This document shows positions 6,592 to 14,318 of a DNA stretch of 19,274 nt, piece by piece. This stretch comes from JBKQHQ01 sp052148715 (lineage in GTDB: Bacteria > Pseudomonadota > Alphaproteobacteria > Rhizobiales > Xanthobacteraceae), in assembly GCA_052148715.1 (NCBI GenBank), contig JBKQHQ010000053.1, positions 1-19,274 of the forward strand, read 5' to 3'. Position 1 is the stretch's first letter, and each line of letters starts with the position of its first letter. A program made the position numbers and the translations under genes. The notes beneath the pieces are model-generated. The model was not told where the DNA came from. It saw only the letters and a program-made list of their open reading frames with translations, and did not search any database.

Positions 6592-8083
6592 TCAACGAAA
6601 GGCTGCTGCATCCCCGGCTTCTTCGTCCCCGGCAGCTTCGCCGCTGGCGGTCGCCGGCAAGCACGGCAATGTCGAGCGGCTCGTCGCCATCGATGCGGTA
6701 GCGGAACGGCGCGGGCTGCGGCTTGGTCTCGCGCTCGCCGAAGCGCGCGCCATGCATCCCGACCTCACGGTATTTGCGCAAGACGCCGCGGCCGACGCGC
6801 GCCTGCTCGACGGCATCGCCGATGGGTGCCAGCGCTATACGCCGCTGATCGCCGCCGATCCGCCCGACGGGATCCTGCTCGACATCGGCGGTTGTGCGCA
6901 TCTCTTCGGCGGCGAAGCCGGATTGGCGGCCGATCTCGCATCACGCCTGAACGCGCTCGGCTTTGCCCTTCGCATCGCCATCGCCGGCACCATCGGCGCT
7001 GCCTGGGCGACCGCGCGCTTCGGCCCGGCAATGCTGCAGGCATCCGGCGAGGAACGGAAACTTGCGCCTTTGCCGCTCGCCGCGCTGCGGCTCGATGCCG
7101 AGACCGTCGCCGGGCTCGCCCGCGTCGGCCTCAAGCGCATCGGCGACATCATCGACTTGCCGCGCGCCCCGCTTGCCGCCCGCTTCGGGACGGCGCTGTT
7201 GCGCCAGCTCGACCGCGCGCTCGGGCGCGAGCACGAGCCGCTCACCCCGCGCCTGCCGGTCGCGCCCTATGTGGCCGAGCAGCGCTTCGCCGAGCCGATC
7301 GCGCGGGAGGAAGACGTGCTCGCCGTGCTGGAACGGCTCGCGAGCCGACTGAAATCCGCGCTCGAGCGCAAGGGTGACGGCGCGCGCCATCTGGAGCTTG
7401 CTCTTTTTCGCACCGACGGCGCGGTGGCGCGGATCGCGGCCGGGACCTCGCGTCCGATCCGCAATCCGCAGGACATCCGCGCATTGTTCGCCGAGCGGCT
7501 GGCCGGCCTCGCCGATCCGCTCGACCCCGGTTTCGGCTTCGATCTCGTCCGGCTCTGCGTACTGACAGCCGAGCCGTCACCGCCGGAGCAGATCGGTTTC
7601 GGCGGCAACGACGATGCCGCCGAGCTCGATCGCCTGGTCGATCGGCTCAGCGCCCGGCTCGGCCGCCGCCGCGTGACCCGCCTGGTGGCGCAGGACAGCC
7701 ATATTCCCGAGCTCGCCTCAGCGACCGTTTCGGCGCAGGTGGCGCCCGATGATTCCGACTGGGATGCCTTCCGCGCATTCCGCGATACCGCCGATCTCAG
7801 CGCCCGGCCGTTGCGCTTGCTGGCCAAGCCGGAACCGATCGAGGCGCTGGCAATGGTGCCGGATGGTCCGCCCTTGCGCTTCCGCTGGCGTCGCGCCCTG
7901 CATGAGGTCGTGGCCGCCGAAGGGCCCGAACGCATCGAAGGCGCCTGGTGGAGCGAGGGGGGTCCCGCGCGCGACTATTTCCGCGTCGAGGACAAGACCG
8001 GCCTGCGCTTCTGGCTCTTTCGCCACGGCCTCTACCGCGACACCAAAACCCCGCTCTGGTTTCTACACGGAACTTTCGCATGA
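6500..8083 (+). CDS. imuB: ImuB, catalytically inactive Y-family polymerase-like protein
   Basis: ImuB is the scaffold of the mutasome, thought to link DnaE2, ImuA and the beta clamp. The 527-residue product keeps the Y-family layout but not the catalytic acids. The first motif is LWLNRLSTDRI (residues 14-24) instead of a DxDxFFA-type sequence, and the palm motif is LLDIGGCAHLFGG instead of a YSIDE-type one. A helix-hairpin-helix follows (AGLARVGLKRIGDI), then a little-finger region, and the typical ImuB ending GLRFWLFRHGLY..WFLHGTFA. The start is a GTG at 6500 with GGAG seven bases upstream. The frame is open further upstream, but only the product from here resembles the family. Its stop overlaps the dnaE2 ATG (ATGA), indicating translational coupling. 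Confidence 0.93.
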   Translation: MSSISVSRQRILSLWLNRLSTDRIVRQGLHDQRKAAASPASSSPAASPLAVAGKHGNVERLVAIDAVAERRGLRLGLALAEARAMHPDLTVFAQDAAADARLLDGIADGCQRYTPLIAADPPDGILLDIGGCAHLFGGEAGLAADLASRLNALGFALRIAIAGTIGAAWATARFGPAMLQASGEERKLAPLPLAALRLDAETVAGLARVGLKRIGDIIDLPRAPLAARFGTALLRQLDRALGREHEPLTPRLPVAPYVAEQRFAEPIAREEDVLAVLERLASRLKSALERKGDGARHLELALFRTDGAVARIAAGTSRPIRNPQDIRALFAERLAGLADPLDPGFGFDLVRLCVLTAEPSPPEQIGFGGNDDAAELDRLVDRLSARLGRRRVTRLVAQDSHIPELASATVSAQVAPDDSDWDAFRAFRDTADLSARPLRLLAKPEPIEALAMVPDGPPLRFRWRRALHEVVAAEGPERIEGAWWSEGGPARDYFRVEDKTGLRFWLFRHGLYRDTKTPLWFLHGTFA

Positions 8084-11000
8084 CCGCCTATAGCGAATTT
8101 GCCGTCGCCTCGAATTTCTCCTTCCTGCGCGGCGCCTCGCATCCCGAGGAGCTGATGGTGCAGGCGGCGCAAGCAGGCCTTGCCGGCCTTGGCCTTTGCG
8201 ATCGCAACTCGGTCGCCGGCGTGGTGCGCGCGCATCTCGTCAAGCGCGAGCAGAATTTGTTGCTGCGCTATCATCCGGGCGCCCGCCTGGTGTTTGCCGA
8301 CGGCACCCCGGACATTCTCGCCTATCCGCGTGACCGTCCCGCCTGGGGACGTCTGTGCCGCCTGCTCACGCACGGCAATTTGCACGCCGAGAAGGGTGAT
8401 TGCCTGCTCACGCTCGCTGATCTGCTCGATCACAGCGACGGCCTCGAGCTCGTAGTGATGCCCGCCTCGACACGGGAGAGTGAACTTGTAAAGGCAGCGC
8501 CACATCGTCCCCTCCCCCGCTTGCGGGGGAGGGATAGGGAGGGAGCCCGAGCCACAAGCACAGTGCTCGCGGCCCTACCCCCTCCCCAACCCTCCCCCGC
8601 AAGCGGGGGAGGGAGTCAACCATCGTGCTCACCCTACGGCATAATCGCCCGCCTGCGCGAAGCGGCGCCGCGCCGCGTGCGGCTTGCCGCCGCAATGCTC
8701 TACCGCGGCAACGATCGTGCCCGCCTTGCCGCGCGTGCCGAGTTGGCGCGGCAGGCGGGCGTGCCGCTGATGGCCGTCAACGACGTGTCCTATCATCACC
8801 CGGATCGGCGGCCGCTCGCCGACGTGCTCACCTGCATCCGCGAGCACATCACGCTCGAGGAGGCCGGCCGCAAGCTCGCCGTCAATGCCGAGCGCTATCT
8901 GAAGCCGCCGCAGGAGATGGCGCGATTGTTCCGCGCAACACCGGAGGCGATCGAGGAAACCCAAAAACTCAGCGCCGAGCTCACCTTCTCGCTCGATGAG
9001 CTGCACTACGAATATCCCGATGAAACCATCCAGGGCTTCGCCACGCCGCAGGACGCGCTCGTGCATCTCGCATGGCTTGGCGCTGCCGATCGGTATCCGT
9101 CCGGCGTTCCCGACAAGGTGCGGCAAAGCCTTAAGCACGAGCTTGCGCTGATCGCCGAGCTCAACTACGCGCGCTACTTCCTCACCGTCTACGACATCGT
9201 CCGCTACGCCCGCAGCCAAAACATTCTCTGCCAGGGACGCGGCTCGGCGGCGAATTCCGCGGTGTGTTTCTGCCTGCGGATCACCGAGGTCGATCCCACT
9301 ATCAACGATCTTCTGTTCGAGCGTTTCATTTCCAGTTCGCGCAATGAGCCGCCCGACATCGATGTCGATTTCGAGCACGAGCGGCGCGAGGAGGTGATCC
9401 AGTACATCTACAATCGTTACGGCCGCGAGCGCGCCGGCATCGCCGGCACGGTCATCTGTTATCGCGGCCGCTCGGCGATCCGCGAGGTCGGCAAGGTTTT
9501 CGGGCTGTCGGAGGATACGATCGGCGCCCTCTCCTCCTCGATCTGGGGCGGCGGCGGAGGCAAGGTCGCGGCGGACGATCTGGCGCGCGTCGGACTTTGC
9601 CCCGACAGCCCGCGCGTGCGCCAGATTCGCGCCCTCGTCGGCGAGATCCAGTCGTTTCCGCGCCATCTGTCCCAGCATGTCGGCGGCTTTGTCATCACCC
9701 GCAGCCGGCTCGACGAGGTGATGCCGATCATGAACGCGGCGATGGACGAACGCACCAATGTCGAGTGGGACAAGGACGACCTCGATGCGCTCGGCATCCT
9801 CAAGGTCGACGTGCTCGGCCTCGGCATGCTCACCTGCATCCGCAAGGCCTTTGCGCTCGCCGCGCAGCACTATGGCGAGACGCTGACGCTGGCAAAGATC
9901 CCGCAAGAGGATCCCGCGGTCTACCGCATGCTGCAGCGCGCCGACTCGATCGGCGTGTTTCAGGTCGAGAGCCGCGCGCAGATGTCGATGCTGCCGCGCC
10001 TGCAGCCGAAAACCTTTTACGACCTCGTCATCGAGGTGGCGATCGTACGTCCGGGACCGATCCAGGGCGACATGGTGCATCCCTATCTGCGCCGGCGGCA
10101 GGGGATCGAAAAAGTCTCCTATCCGTCCGAGGAGCTCAGGGCGGTGCTGCAAAAAACGCTCGGCGTGCCGCTGTTTCAAGAGCAAGCGATGAAAATCGCC
10201 ATCGTCGCCGCCGGCTTCACACCGGCGGAAGCCGACAAGCTGCGCCGCGCCATGGCCACCTTCAAGCGGGTCGGCACCATCGGCACATTCCAGCGCAAGA
10301 TGATCGAGGGCATGGAAGAGCGAGGCTACGAACGCGAGTTCGCCGAGCGCTGCTTCCACCAGATCGAGGGTTTCGGCGAGTACGGCTTTCCGGAAAGCCA
10401 TGCCGCGAGCTTCGCGCTGCTCGTCTACGCCTCCGCCTGGCTCAAGTGCCGCTACCCGGACGTCTTCGCGGCGGCTCTGCTCAATGCGCAGCCGATGGGG
10501 TTCTATGCATCGGCGCAGATCGTGCGCGATGTGCGCGAGCATGGCGTCGAGGTGCGAGCAGTCGACATCAATGCCTCCGCTTACGAGTCGACGCTCGAAG
10601 GCGGACCGCACGCGGCAGAGCGCGTGCATGACCTGCATCGCCGCATGGCGGCCGACATCCGCTCGACGCACGCGATCCGCCTTGGGCTACGCGAGGTGAA
10701 GGGGCTCTCGGAGGACGATGCGCAGCGGATCGTCGCGCGGCGGCCCTACACCTCGATGCGCGACCTTTGGCTGCGCGCCGGGCTTTTGCCGCGCGTGCTG
10801 GAGCGGCTCGCCGATGCGGATGCGTTCGGCTCGCTCGGCCTGACGCGGCGCCAGGCGCTGTGGCAGGCCAAATCGCTCGGCCGGGTCGGCGACCGCGACG
10901 ACGACCTGCCGCTGTTCCGCTCGCACGAAATTCCAAACCCGGCAGCTCAACAGTTCTTCACCTCCCCCCTTGTGGGGGAGGTCGGCGCGCACAGCGCGCC

Positions 11001-11790
11001 GGGAGAGGGGGTCTCTTCGCAAGAATCGCTGGCACCAATCCACGTCGCCGACTCTCAAGCCGAGCCCTATGCAATCGAATTTTTGCGAAGCAACCCCCTC
11101 TCCCGATCGCAGCGCAACTGCGCTGCGATCGACCTCCCCCACGAGGGGGGAGGTGAAGAGCGAGGCGAGACCGCCGTCGCCCTGCCGGCAATGTCGCTCG
11201 GCGAGGAGGTCGTCCACGACTACCGCTATCTGCGCCTGTCGCTGCGCGCACATCCGGCATCCTTCCTGCGCGCCGATCTTAAGGCCCGCCGCATCATCCC
11301 CAACGCGGTGTTGCGCACCAAGCGCTCCGGGGAGCGCGTTTCCGTCTCCGGCCTCGTTACCATTCGCCAGCGGCCGGGCTCGGCCTCGGGCGTGGTGTTC
11401 ATGACCATCGAGGATGAGACCGCCGTCGCCAACATCATTGTCTGGCCGAAAATGTTCGAGCGCTTCCGCCCGATCGTGCTCGGCGCCCGCTATATCGCGG
11501 TGCAAGGGCCGATGCAGGAGGAATCAGGCGTCATTCACGTCGTTGCCCGACGCCTTGAGGATCTTACGCCGCTGCTCGCCCGGCTCGCCGAAGGCCCGGC
11601 GGTGGAAAGCCTTGCCCGTTGCGACGAGGTCAAGCGCCCCGGCCAAGATCAGCGCGAGCAGCGCATCGACGGCAGACGGACGCAGCTGATGCACCTCCTC
11701 ACCGAGATGCCGGAGCTTGCCGGTGATCTCGATGTGCCGGCGCGCGGCTCCGCGCATGCGCCCTCACGCCGCGGCGGCAGCAAGGCGTGA
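8080..11790 (+). CDS. dnaE2: DnaE2 (ImuC), error-prone DNA polymerase III alpha-like subunit
   Basis: DnaE2 is the C-family polymerase performing translesion synthesis in the ImuA-ImuB-DnaE2 pathway. Domains in order: PHP (SNFSFLRGASHPEEL, residues 11-25, to about 240), palm with catalytic acids D428 and D430 in PDIDVDF and D577 in VDVLGLG, fingers (IQGDMVHPYLRRRQG), a helix-hairpin-helix region (GLREVKGLSEDDAQRI), and an OB fold (SVSGLVTIRQRPGSASGVVF). All polymerase residues looked for are present, so it should be active. At 1236 residues it is over 100 longer than the usual 1050-1120. Two in-frame palindromic repeat insertions account for most of this: about residues 143-180 in the PHP domain and 958-1027 between the HhH and OB domains. 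The ATG overlaps the imuB stop by four bases. It is presumably SOS-induced from the operator before imuA. Confidence 0.95.
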   Translation: MTAYSEFAVASNFSFLRGASHPEELMVQAAQAGLAGLGLCDRNSVAGVVRAHLVKREQNLLLRYHPGARLVFADGTPDILAYPRDRPAWGRLCRLLTHGNLHAEKGDCLLTLADLLDHSDGLELVVMPASTRESELVKAAPHRPLPRLRGRDREGARATSTVLAALPPPQPSPASGGGSQPSCSPYGIIARLREAAPRRVRLAAAMLYRGNDRARLAARAELARQAGVPLMAVNDVSYHHPDRRPLADVLTCIREHITLEEAGRKLAVNAERYLKPPQEMARLFRATPEAIEETQKLSAELTFSLDELHYEYPDETIQGFATPQDALVHLAWLGAADRYPSGVPDKVRQSLKHELALIAELNYARYFLTVYDIVRYARSQNILCQGRGSAANSAVCFCLRITEVDPTINDLLFERFISSSRNEPPDIDVDFEHERREEVIQYIYNRYGRERAGIAGTVICYRGRSAIREVGKVFGLSEDTIGALSSSIWGGGGGKVAADDLARVGLCPDSPRVRQIRALVGEIQSFPRHLSQHVGGFVITRSRLDEVMPIMNAAMDERTNVEWDKDDLDALGILKVDVLGLGMLTCIRKAFALAAQHYGETLTLAKIPQEDPAVYRMLQRADSIGVFQVESRAQMSMLPRLQPKTFYDLVIEVAIVRPGPIQGDMVHPYLRRRQGIEKVSYPSEELRAVLQKTLGVPLFQEQAMKIAIVAAGFTPAEADKLRRAMATFKRVGTIGTFQRKMIEGMEERGYEREFAERCFHQIEGFGEYGFPESHAASFALLVYASAWLKCRYPDVFAAALLNAQPMGFYASAQIVRDVREHGVEVRAVDINASAYESTLEGGPHAAERVHDLHRRMAADIRSTHAIRLGLREVKGLSEDDAQRIVARRPYTSMRDLWLRAGLLPRVLERLADADAFGSLGLTRRQALWQAKSLGRVGDRDDDLPLFRSHEIPNPAAQQFFTSPLVGEVGAHSAPGEGVSSQESLAPIHVADSQAEPYAIEFLRSNPLSRSQRNCAAIDLPHEGGGEERGETAVALPAMSLGEEVVHDYRYLRLSLRAHPASFLRADLKARRIIPNAVLRTKRSGERVSVSGLVTIRQRPGSASGVVFMTIEDETAVANIIVWPKMFERFRPIVLGARYIAVQGPMQEESGVIHVVARRLEDLTPLLARLAEGPAVESLARCDEVKRPGQDQREQRIDGRRTQLMHLLTEMPELAGDLDVPARGSAHAPSRRGGSKA
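8510..8613. repeat. palindromic repeat element 1, inside dnaE2
   Basis: Two perfect hairpins, each an 11-bp CCCTCCCCCGC/GCGGGGGAGGG stem with a 2-nt loop, lie at 8510-8533 (loop TT) and 8590-8613 (loop AA). They are therefore inverted copies of each other, about 57 bases apart, and the flanking GGGAGGG/CCCTCCC stretches also pair. The whole forms one long imperfect palindrome. It is read as a low-complexity peptide (PLPRLRGRDREG then PPPQPSPASGGGS) with no counterpart in DnaE2 proteins. Such GC-rich elements are normally intergenic in Hyphomicrobiales. Confidence 0.85.
10953..11160. repeat. palindromic repeat element 2, inside dnaE2
   Basis: Two inverted arms (about 10953-11028 and 11076-11160) flank a 47-base centre. 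Each arm runs from TTCACCTCCCCC through GGGGGAGGTC, then a short hairpin, then GGGAGAGGGGGT and TTCGCAA. The inner hairpins differ: the left is GGCGCGC/GCGCGCC with a 3-nt loop (10984-11000), and the right is a perfect 12-bp stem GATCGCAGCGCA/TGCGCTGCGATC with a 2-nt loop (11105-11130). The left arm is translated as FTSPLVGEVG, the right as NPLSRSQRNC..DLPHEGGGEE, without a stop. The length is about 207 bases, or 69 codons. Confidence 0.88.
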
Positions 11791-11820
11791 AGGTCGATTG
11801 TTGGAGAGCCGTAGCGAGCT

Positions 11821-11999
11821 GTAGGGTGGGCAAAGGCGGCCCGGACGCCACCGCGCGGCACGGCGCGCGTTCCGCCATGCCCACGCGGCCACGCCCGATC
11901 TCTCATGTATCCCTTTGGCTATCCCTTTGGCGCGTGGGCACGGCGGACCCGGCGCAGTGCATCAAATCGAAACTTCGGGGCCGCCTTTGCCCACCCTAC
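11821..11999. repeat. nested inverted-repeat element between convergent genes
   Basis: A perfect 22-bp outer inverted repeat, starting GTAGGGTGGGCAAAGG, lies at 11821-11842 and 11978-11999. A near-perfect inner pair of about 18 bp, containing TGCCCACGCG, lies at 11869-11887 and 11931-11948. A direct 12-bp duplication TATCCCTTTGGC (11908-11919 and 11920-11931) fills the centre. The element occupies most of the 221-bp gap between the dnaE2 stop and the stop of the convergent FAH-family gene. It resembles dispersed intergenic repeats of this bacterial group and could fold into a bidirectional transcription end. No T tract is present. Confidence 0.8.
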
Positions 12000-12011
12000 G
12001 AACGACCTGCT

Positions 12012-12887
12012 TCAGTCCAGCCTTTCGTCGATGACGTCGTTGCGCAGGACGCCGATCTCCGGCACCTCGATCTCCACCACGTCGCCCGGCACGAGCCAGC
12101 GCGGCGGATCGAAGCGCGTCCCGGCGCCGACCGGCGTGCCGGTGACGATCAGGTCGCCGGGCTTGAGCGTGGTGAACGTGGTGATGTAGGCGATCAAGTC
12201 GGCAAACGGGAAGATCAGGTTGGCGGTCGTGTCGTCTTGCCGGATTTCGCCGTTGACCTTGGTGGTCAGGTGCAAAGGCTTGCCGAGGTCGACGGCGTCG
12301 AGGGTCACGAGCCAAGGCCCCATCGACCCGGATCCATCGAAATTCTTACCCTGGGTCACGTTGAACGTTCCGTGCCGCAGCCAATCGCGCACGCTGCCCT
12401 CGTTGCACAAGGTAAGCCCGGCCACGTGATCGAGCGCGCGCTCGCGCGGCACGTGACGGCCTTCGCGGCCAACGACCAAAACGATCTCGCCTTCATAGTC
12501 GAATTGCGTAGAGACACTTGGCCGAATCAGCGGCTGCTCGTGACCGACCAGGGAACCGGGCGTGCGGAAAAACAAACTCGGATATTTCGGCCGCTCGCCT
12601 CCTCGGGTGACATCTTTGTAGTCGGCCGGCCGGCCGGCGTAGTTGATGCCGACGCACAGGATCTTTTCCGGACCGAGCACCGGCGGCAGCCATTCCACCT
12701 CCGTGGTCGGAAAATCGGGCCGCACGCCCCGCGCGGCAGCCCTCGCCTCGTCGAGCGCATTCTCACGCAACAAATCAAGGACGGACTTGCAGCGCGGCGA
12801 CACACGCGGTCGCAGGTCGACCACCCCCTCGTCGGTGATCATACCAAAACTCCTCCGGCCGCGGAGATTGAAAGTCGCCAATTTCAT
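12012..12887 (-). CDS. fumarylacetoacetate hydrolase (FAH) family protein
   Basis: FAH-fold enzymes are metal-dependent hydrolases, decarboxylases or isomerases acting on dioxo- and enol acids from aromatic or heterocycle breakdown. The 291-residue product has an N-terminal extension (residues 1-70) and a full FAH domain: ILCVGINYAGR (77-87), the metal-binding FDYEGEIVLV with E132 and E134, the LTLCNEGSVRDW block (158-169), K181 in QGKNFDG, and VTGTPVGAG (248-256). In most relatives the third metal ligand is an aspartate in an ND dipeptide; here NE (N162-E163) stands there. AGGTGAGGG precedes the ATG. The gene is divergent from the molybdenum hydroxylase genes, with an 85-bp gap, so it may belong to the same pathway. 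The exact reaction cannot be assigned. Confidence 0.88.
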   Translation of the reverse strand: MKLATFNLRGRRSFGMITDEGVVDLRPRVSPRCKSVLDLLRENALDEARAAARGVRPDFPTTEVEWLPPVLGPEKILCVGINYAGRPADYKDVTRGGERPKYPSLFFRTPGSLVGHEQPLIRPSVSTQFDYEGEIVLVVGREGRHVPRERALDHVAGLTLCNEGSVRDWLRHGTFNVTQGKNFDGSGSMGPWLVTLDAVDLGKPLHLTTKVNGEIRQDDTTANLIFPFADLIAYITTFTTLKPGDLIVTGTPVGAGTRFDPPRWLVPGDVVEIEVPEIGVLRNDVIDERLD

Positions 12888-12972
12888 GTGGCCCTCACCT
12901 TGTCGGTAGGCATCCTCGATTTTTGGCCTTAAGGTTCACGCCCGTCAACGGCCCATGCAAAGAGGGAGCCGC
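12888..12972. promoter_or_regulatory. divergent promoter region, FAH gene / Mo-hydroxylase operon
   Basis: The 85 bases between the two divergent start codons must contain at least one promoter and would suit shared control. An 8-bp palindrome CCTTAAGG (12927-12934) sits near the middle, next to a short T-rich stretch. No clear -35/-10 pair or known operator is seen, and no regulator gene lies in the window. Confidence 0.35.
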
Positions 12973-13833
12973 GTGAAGCCCGCGCCGTTTCGTTATGCAG
13001 AGGCACGCTCCGTCGAGCATGCGGTCGAGCTGCTCGGCGGCGAAAGCGATGCGCGCCTGCTCGCCGGCGGCCAAAGTCTCATCGCCACCTTGAACATGCG
13101 GCTGTCGAGCCCGCGTCTTCTCGTCGACATCAACCGCATCGGCGGGCTCGACCACATCGCCCTCAAGGACGGAATGATCGAGATCGGCGCCCTGGTCCGC
13201 CATAGCCAAGCGGAGCGTTCCGAGGTCATGGCGCGGCACGCGCCGCTGATTGCCCGTGCAATGCCGCATATCGCGCATCCGGCGATCCGCAATCGGGGCA
13301 CCATCGGCGGCTCGATAGCGTTTGCGGATCCGGCCGCCGAGCTGCCGGCCTGTCTGCTCGCGCTCGGCGGGGAGGTGGAGGTCGCCGGGCCGCAAGGCCG
13401 ACGATCGGTCGCCGCCGATGCGTTCTTCAAGAACTTGTTCGAGACGGCGCTCGGCCCGCAGGACGTGCTCACCGCCATCCGCGTACCGGCTGCCGGTCCC
13501 GATATGCGGATCGGCTTTGCCGAATTCGCCAGGCGGCATGGCGATTATGCGCTGGCGGGTCTCGCCGCCTGTGCGCGTGCCGACAACGGTCGCCTGCGCG
13601 ATGTACGCCTCGCCTATTTCGGTATCGGTGCGACGGCGGTGCGGGCGCGCAGGGCGGAGGCGGCGCTCGCCGGGACGCGGGCCGATCCGAAAAGCTTGGA
13701 CGAGGCGCTCGCCGAGCTCGACCTCGATCTCGACCCGCCCGACGATATTCACGCCAGCGGCGCGATGCGCAAGCACCTCGCCGGCGTGCTGCTCAAGCGC
13801 GTCGCGCGCCAACTCGCCGAGCCGCGCGCATGA
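12973..13833 (+). CDS. FAD-binding (medium) subunit of a molybdenum hydroxylase
   Basis: This is a CoxM-type subunit that carries electrons from the [2Fe-2S] subunit to an acceptor through FAD. The 286-residue product has the two FAD-binding motifs of the family, AGGQS (residues 31-35) and TIGGS (110-114). The second lies in the conserved context HPAIRNRGTIGGSIAFADPAA. A C-terminal CO-dehydrogenase flavoprotein domain follows. The GTG at 12973 was chosen because AGAGGGAG lies five bases upstream and homologous proteins begin close to KPAPFRY; an ATG six codons earlier is the alternative. No extra iron-sulfur insertion is seen. It is the first gene of the operon, and its stop overlaps the next gene's ATG by four bases. 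Confidence 0.9.
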   Translation: MKPAPFRYAEARSVEHAVELLGGESDARLLAGGQSLIATLNMRLSSPRLLVDINRIGGLDHIALKDGMIEIGALVRHSQAERSEVMARHAPLIARAMPHIAHPAIRNRGTIGGSIAFADPAAELPACLLALGGEVEVAGPQGRRSVAADAFFKNLFETALGPQDVLTAIRVPAAGPDMRIGFAEFARRHGDYALAGLAACARADNGRLRDVRLAYFGIGATAVRARRAEAALAGTRADPKSLDEALAELDLDLDPPDDIHASGAMRKHLAGVLLKRVARQLAEPRA

Positions 13834-14318
13834 CCGATGAAACCCACGCGATCACGCTGGTCGTGAACGGCGAGAGCGTTCACGAGACCGTCGAGGCGCG
13901 CCAAAGCCTGGTGGATTTCCTGCGCGAGACCCTGGCGCTGACCGGCAGCCATGTGGGTTGCGAGCATGGCGTCTGCGGCGCCTGCACGGTGCGCGTCGAT
14001 GGTGCGATCGTGCGCGGCTGCCTCATGCTGGCGGTGCAGTGCGACGGCGCGCAGGTGGAGACCATCGAAGGCCTGTCGGATACCGGCGAGATCGCCGACC
14101 TGCAATCGGCATTCACACGGCGCAACGCGCTGCAATGCGGCTTCTGCACGCCCGGCATGCTGCTCGCCGCGCAGGCGCTATTGCGGGCCGGCGGCGTGCC
14201 GAGCCGCGACGAGATCCGCGCCTACTTGTCCGGCAACTACTGCCGCTGCACCGGCTACCAATCAATCGTCGACGCGGTGGAATCGGTCGCTCGCGCCCGC
14301 GCGGGAGAGCGGCCATGA
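13830..14318 (+). CDS. [2Fe-2S] (small) subunit of a molybdenum hydroxylase
   Basis: This CoxS-type subunit of 162 residues passes electrons from the molybdenum centre to FAD. The N-terminal plant-ferredoxin cluster ligands are C44, C49, C52 and C64 (GCEHGVCGACTV and GC). The C-terminal cluster ligands are C103 and C106 (CGFCTPGM) and C138 and C140 (NYCRCTGY). All eight are present and the length is typical. The ATG overlaps the flavoprotein stop, and its own stop overlaps the next ATG, so the three subunits should be made in a coupled fashion as an (alpha-beta-gamma)2 hydroxylase. Confidence 0.95.
   Translation: MTDETHAITLVVNGESVHETVEARQSLVDFLRETLALTGSHVGCEHGVCGACTVRVDGAIVRGCLMLAVQCDGAQVETIEGLSDTGEIADLQSAFTRRNALQCGFCTPGMLLAAQALLRAGGVPSRDEIRAYLSGNYCRCTGYQSIVDAVESVARARAGERP

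Noticed and set aside
8510..8613. Intron or intein in dnaE2
   Set aside because: The segment is far too short for an intein and lacks splice-junction residues. It matches a simple double-hairpin repeat, and the frame is open throughout.
8629..10671. 680-codon open frame on the minus strand opposite dnaE2
   Set aside because: It is antisense to conserved polymerase domains. Its product shows no recognisable domain, and long antisense frames are expected in DNA with GC-rich third positions.
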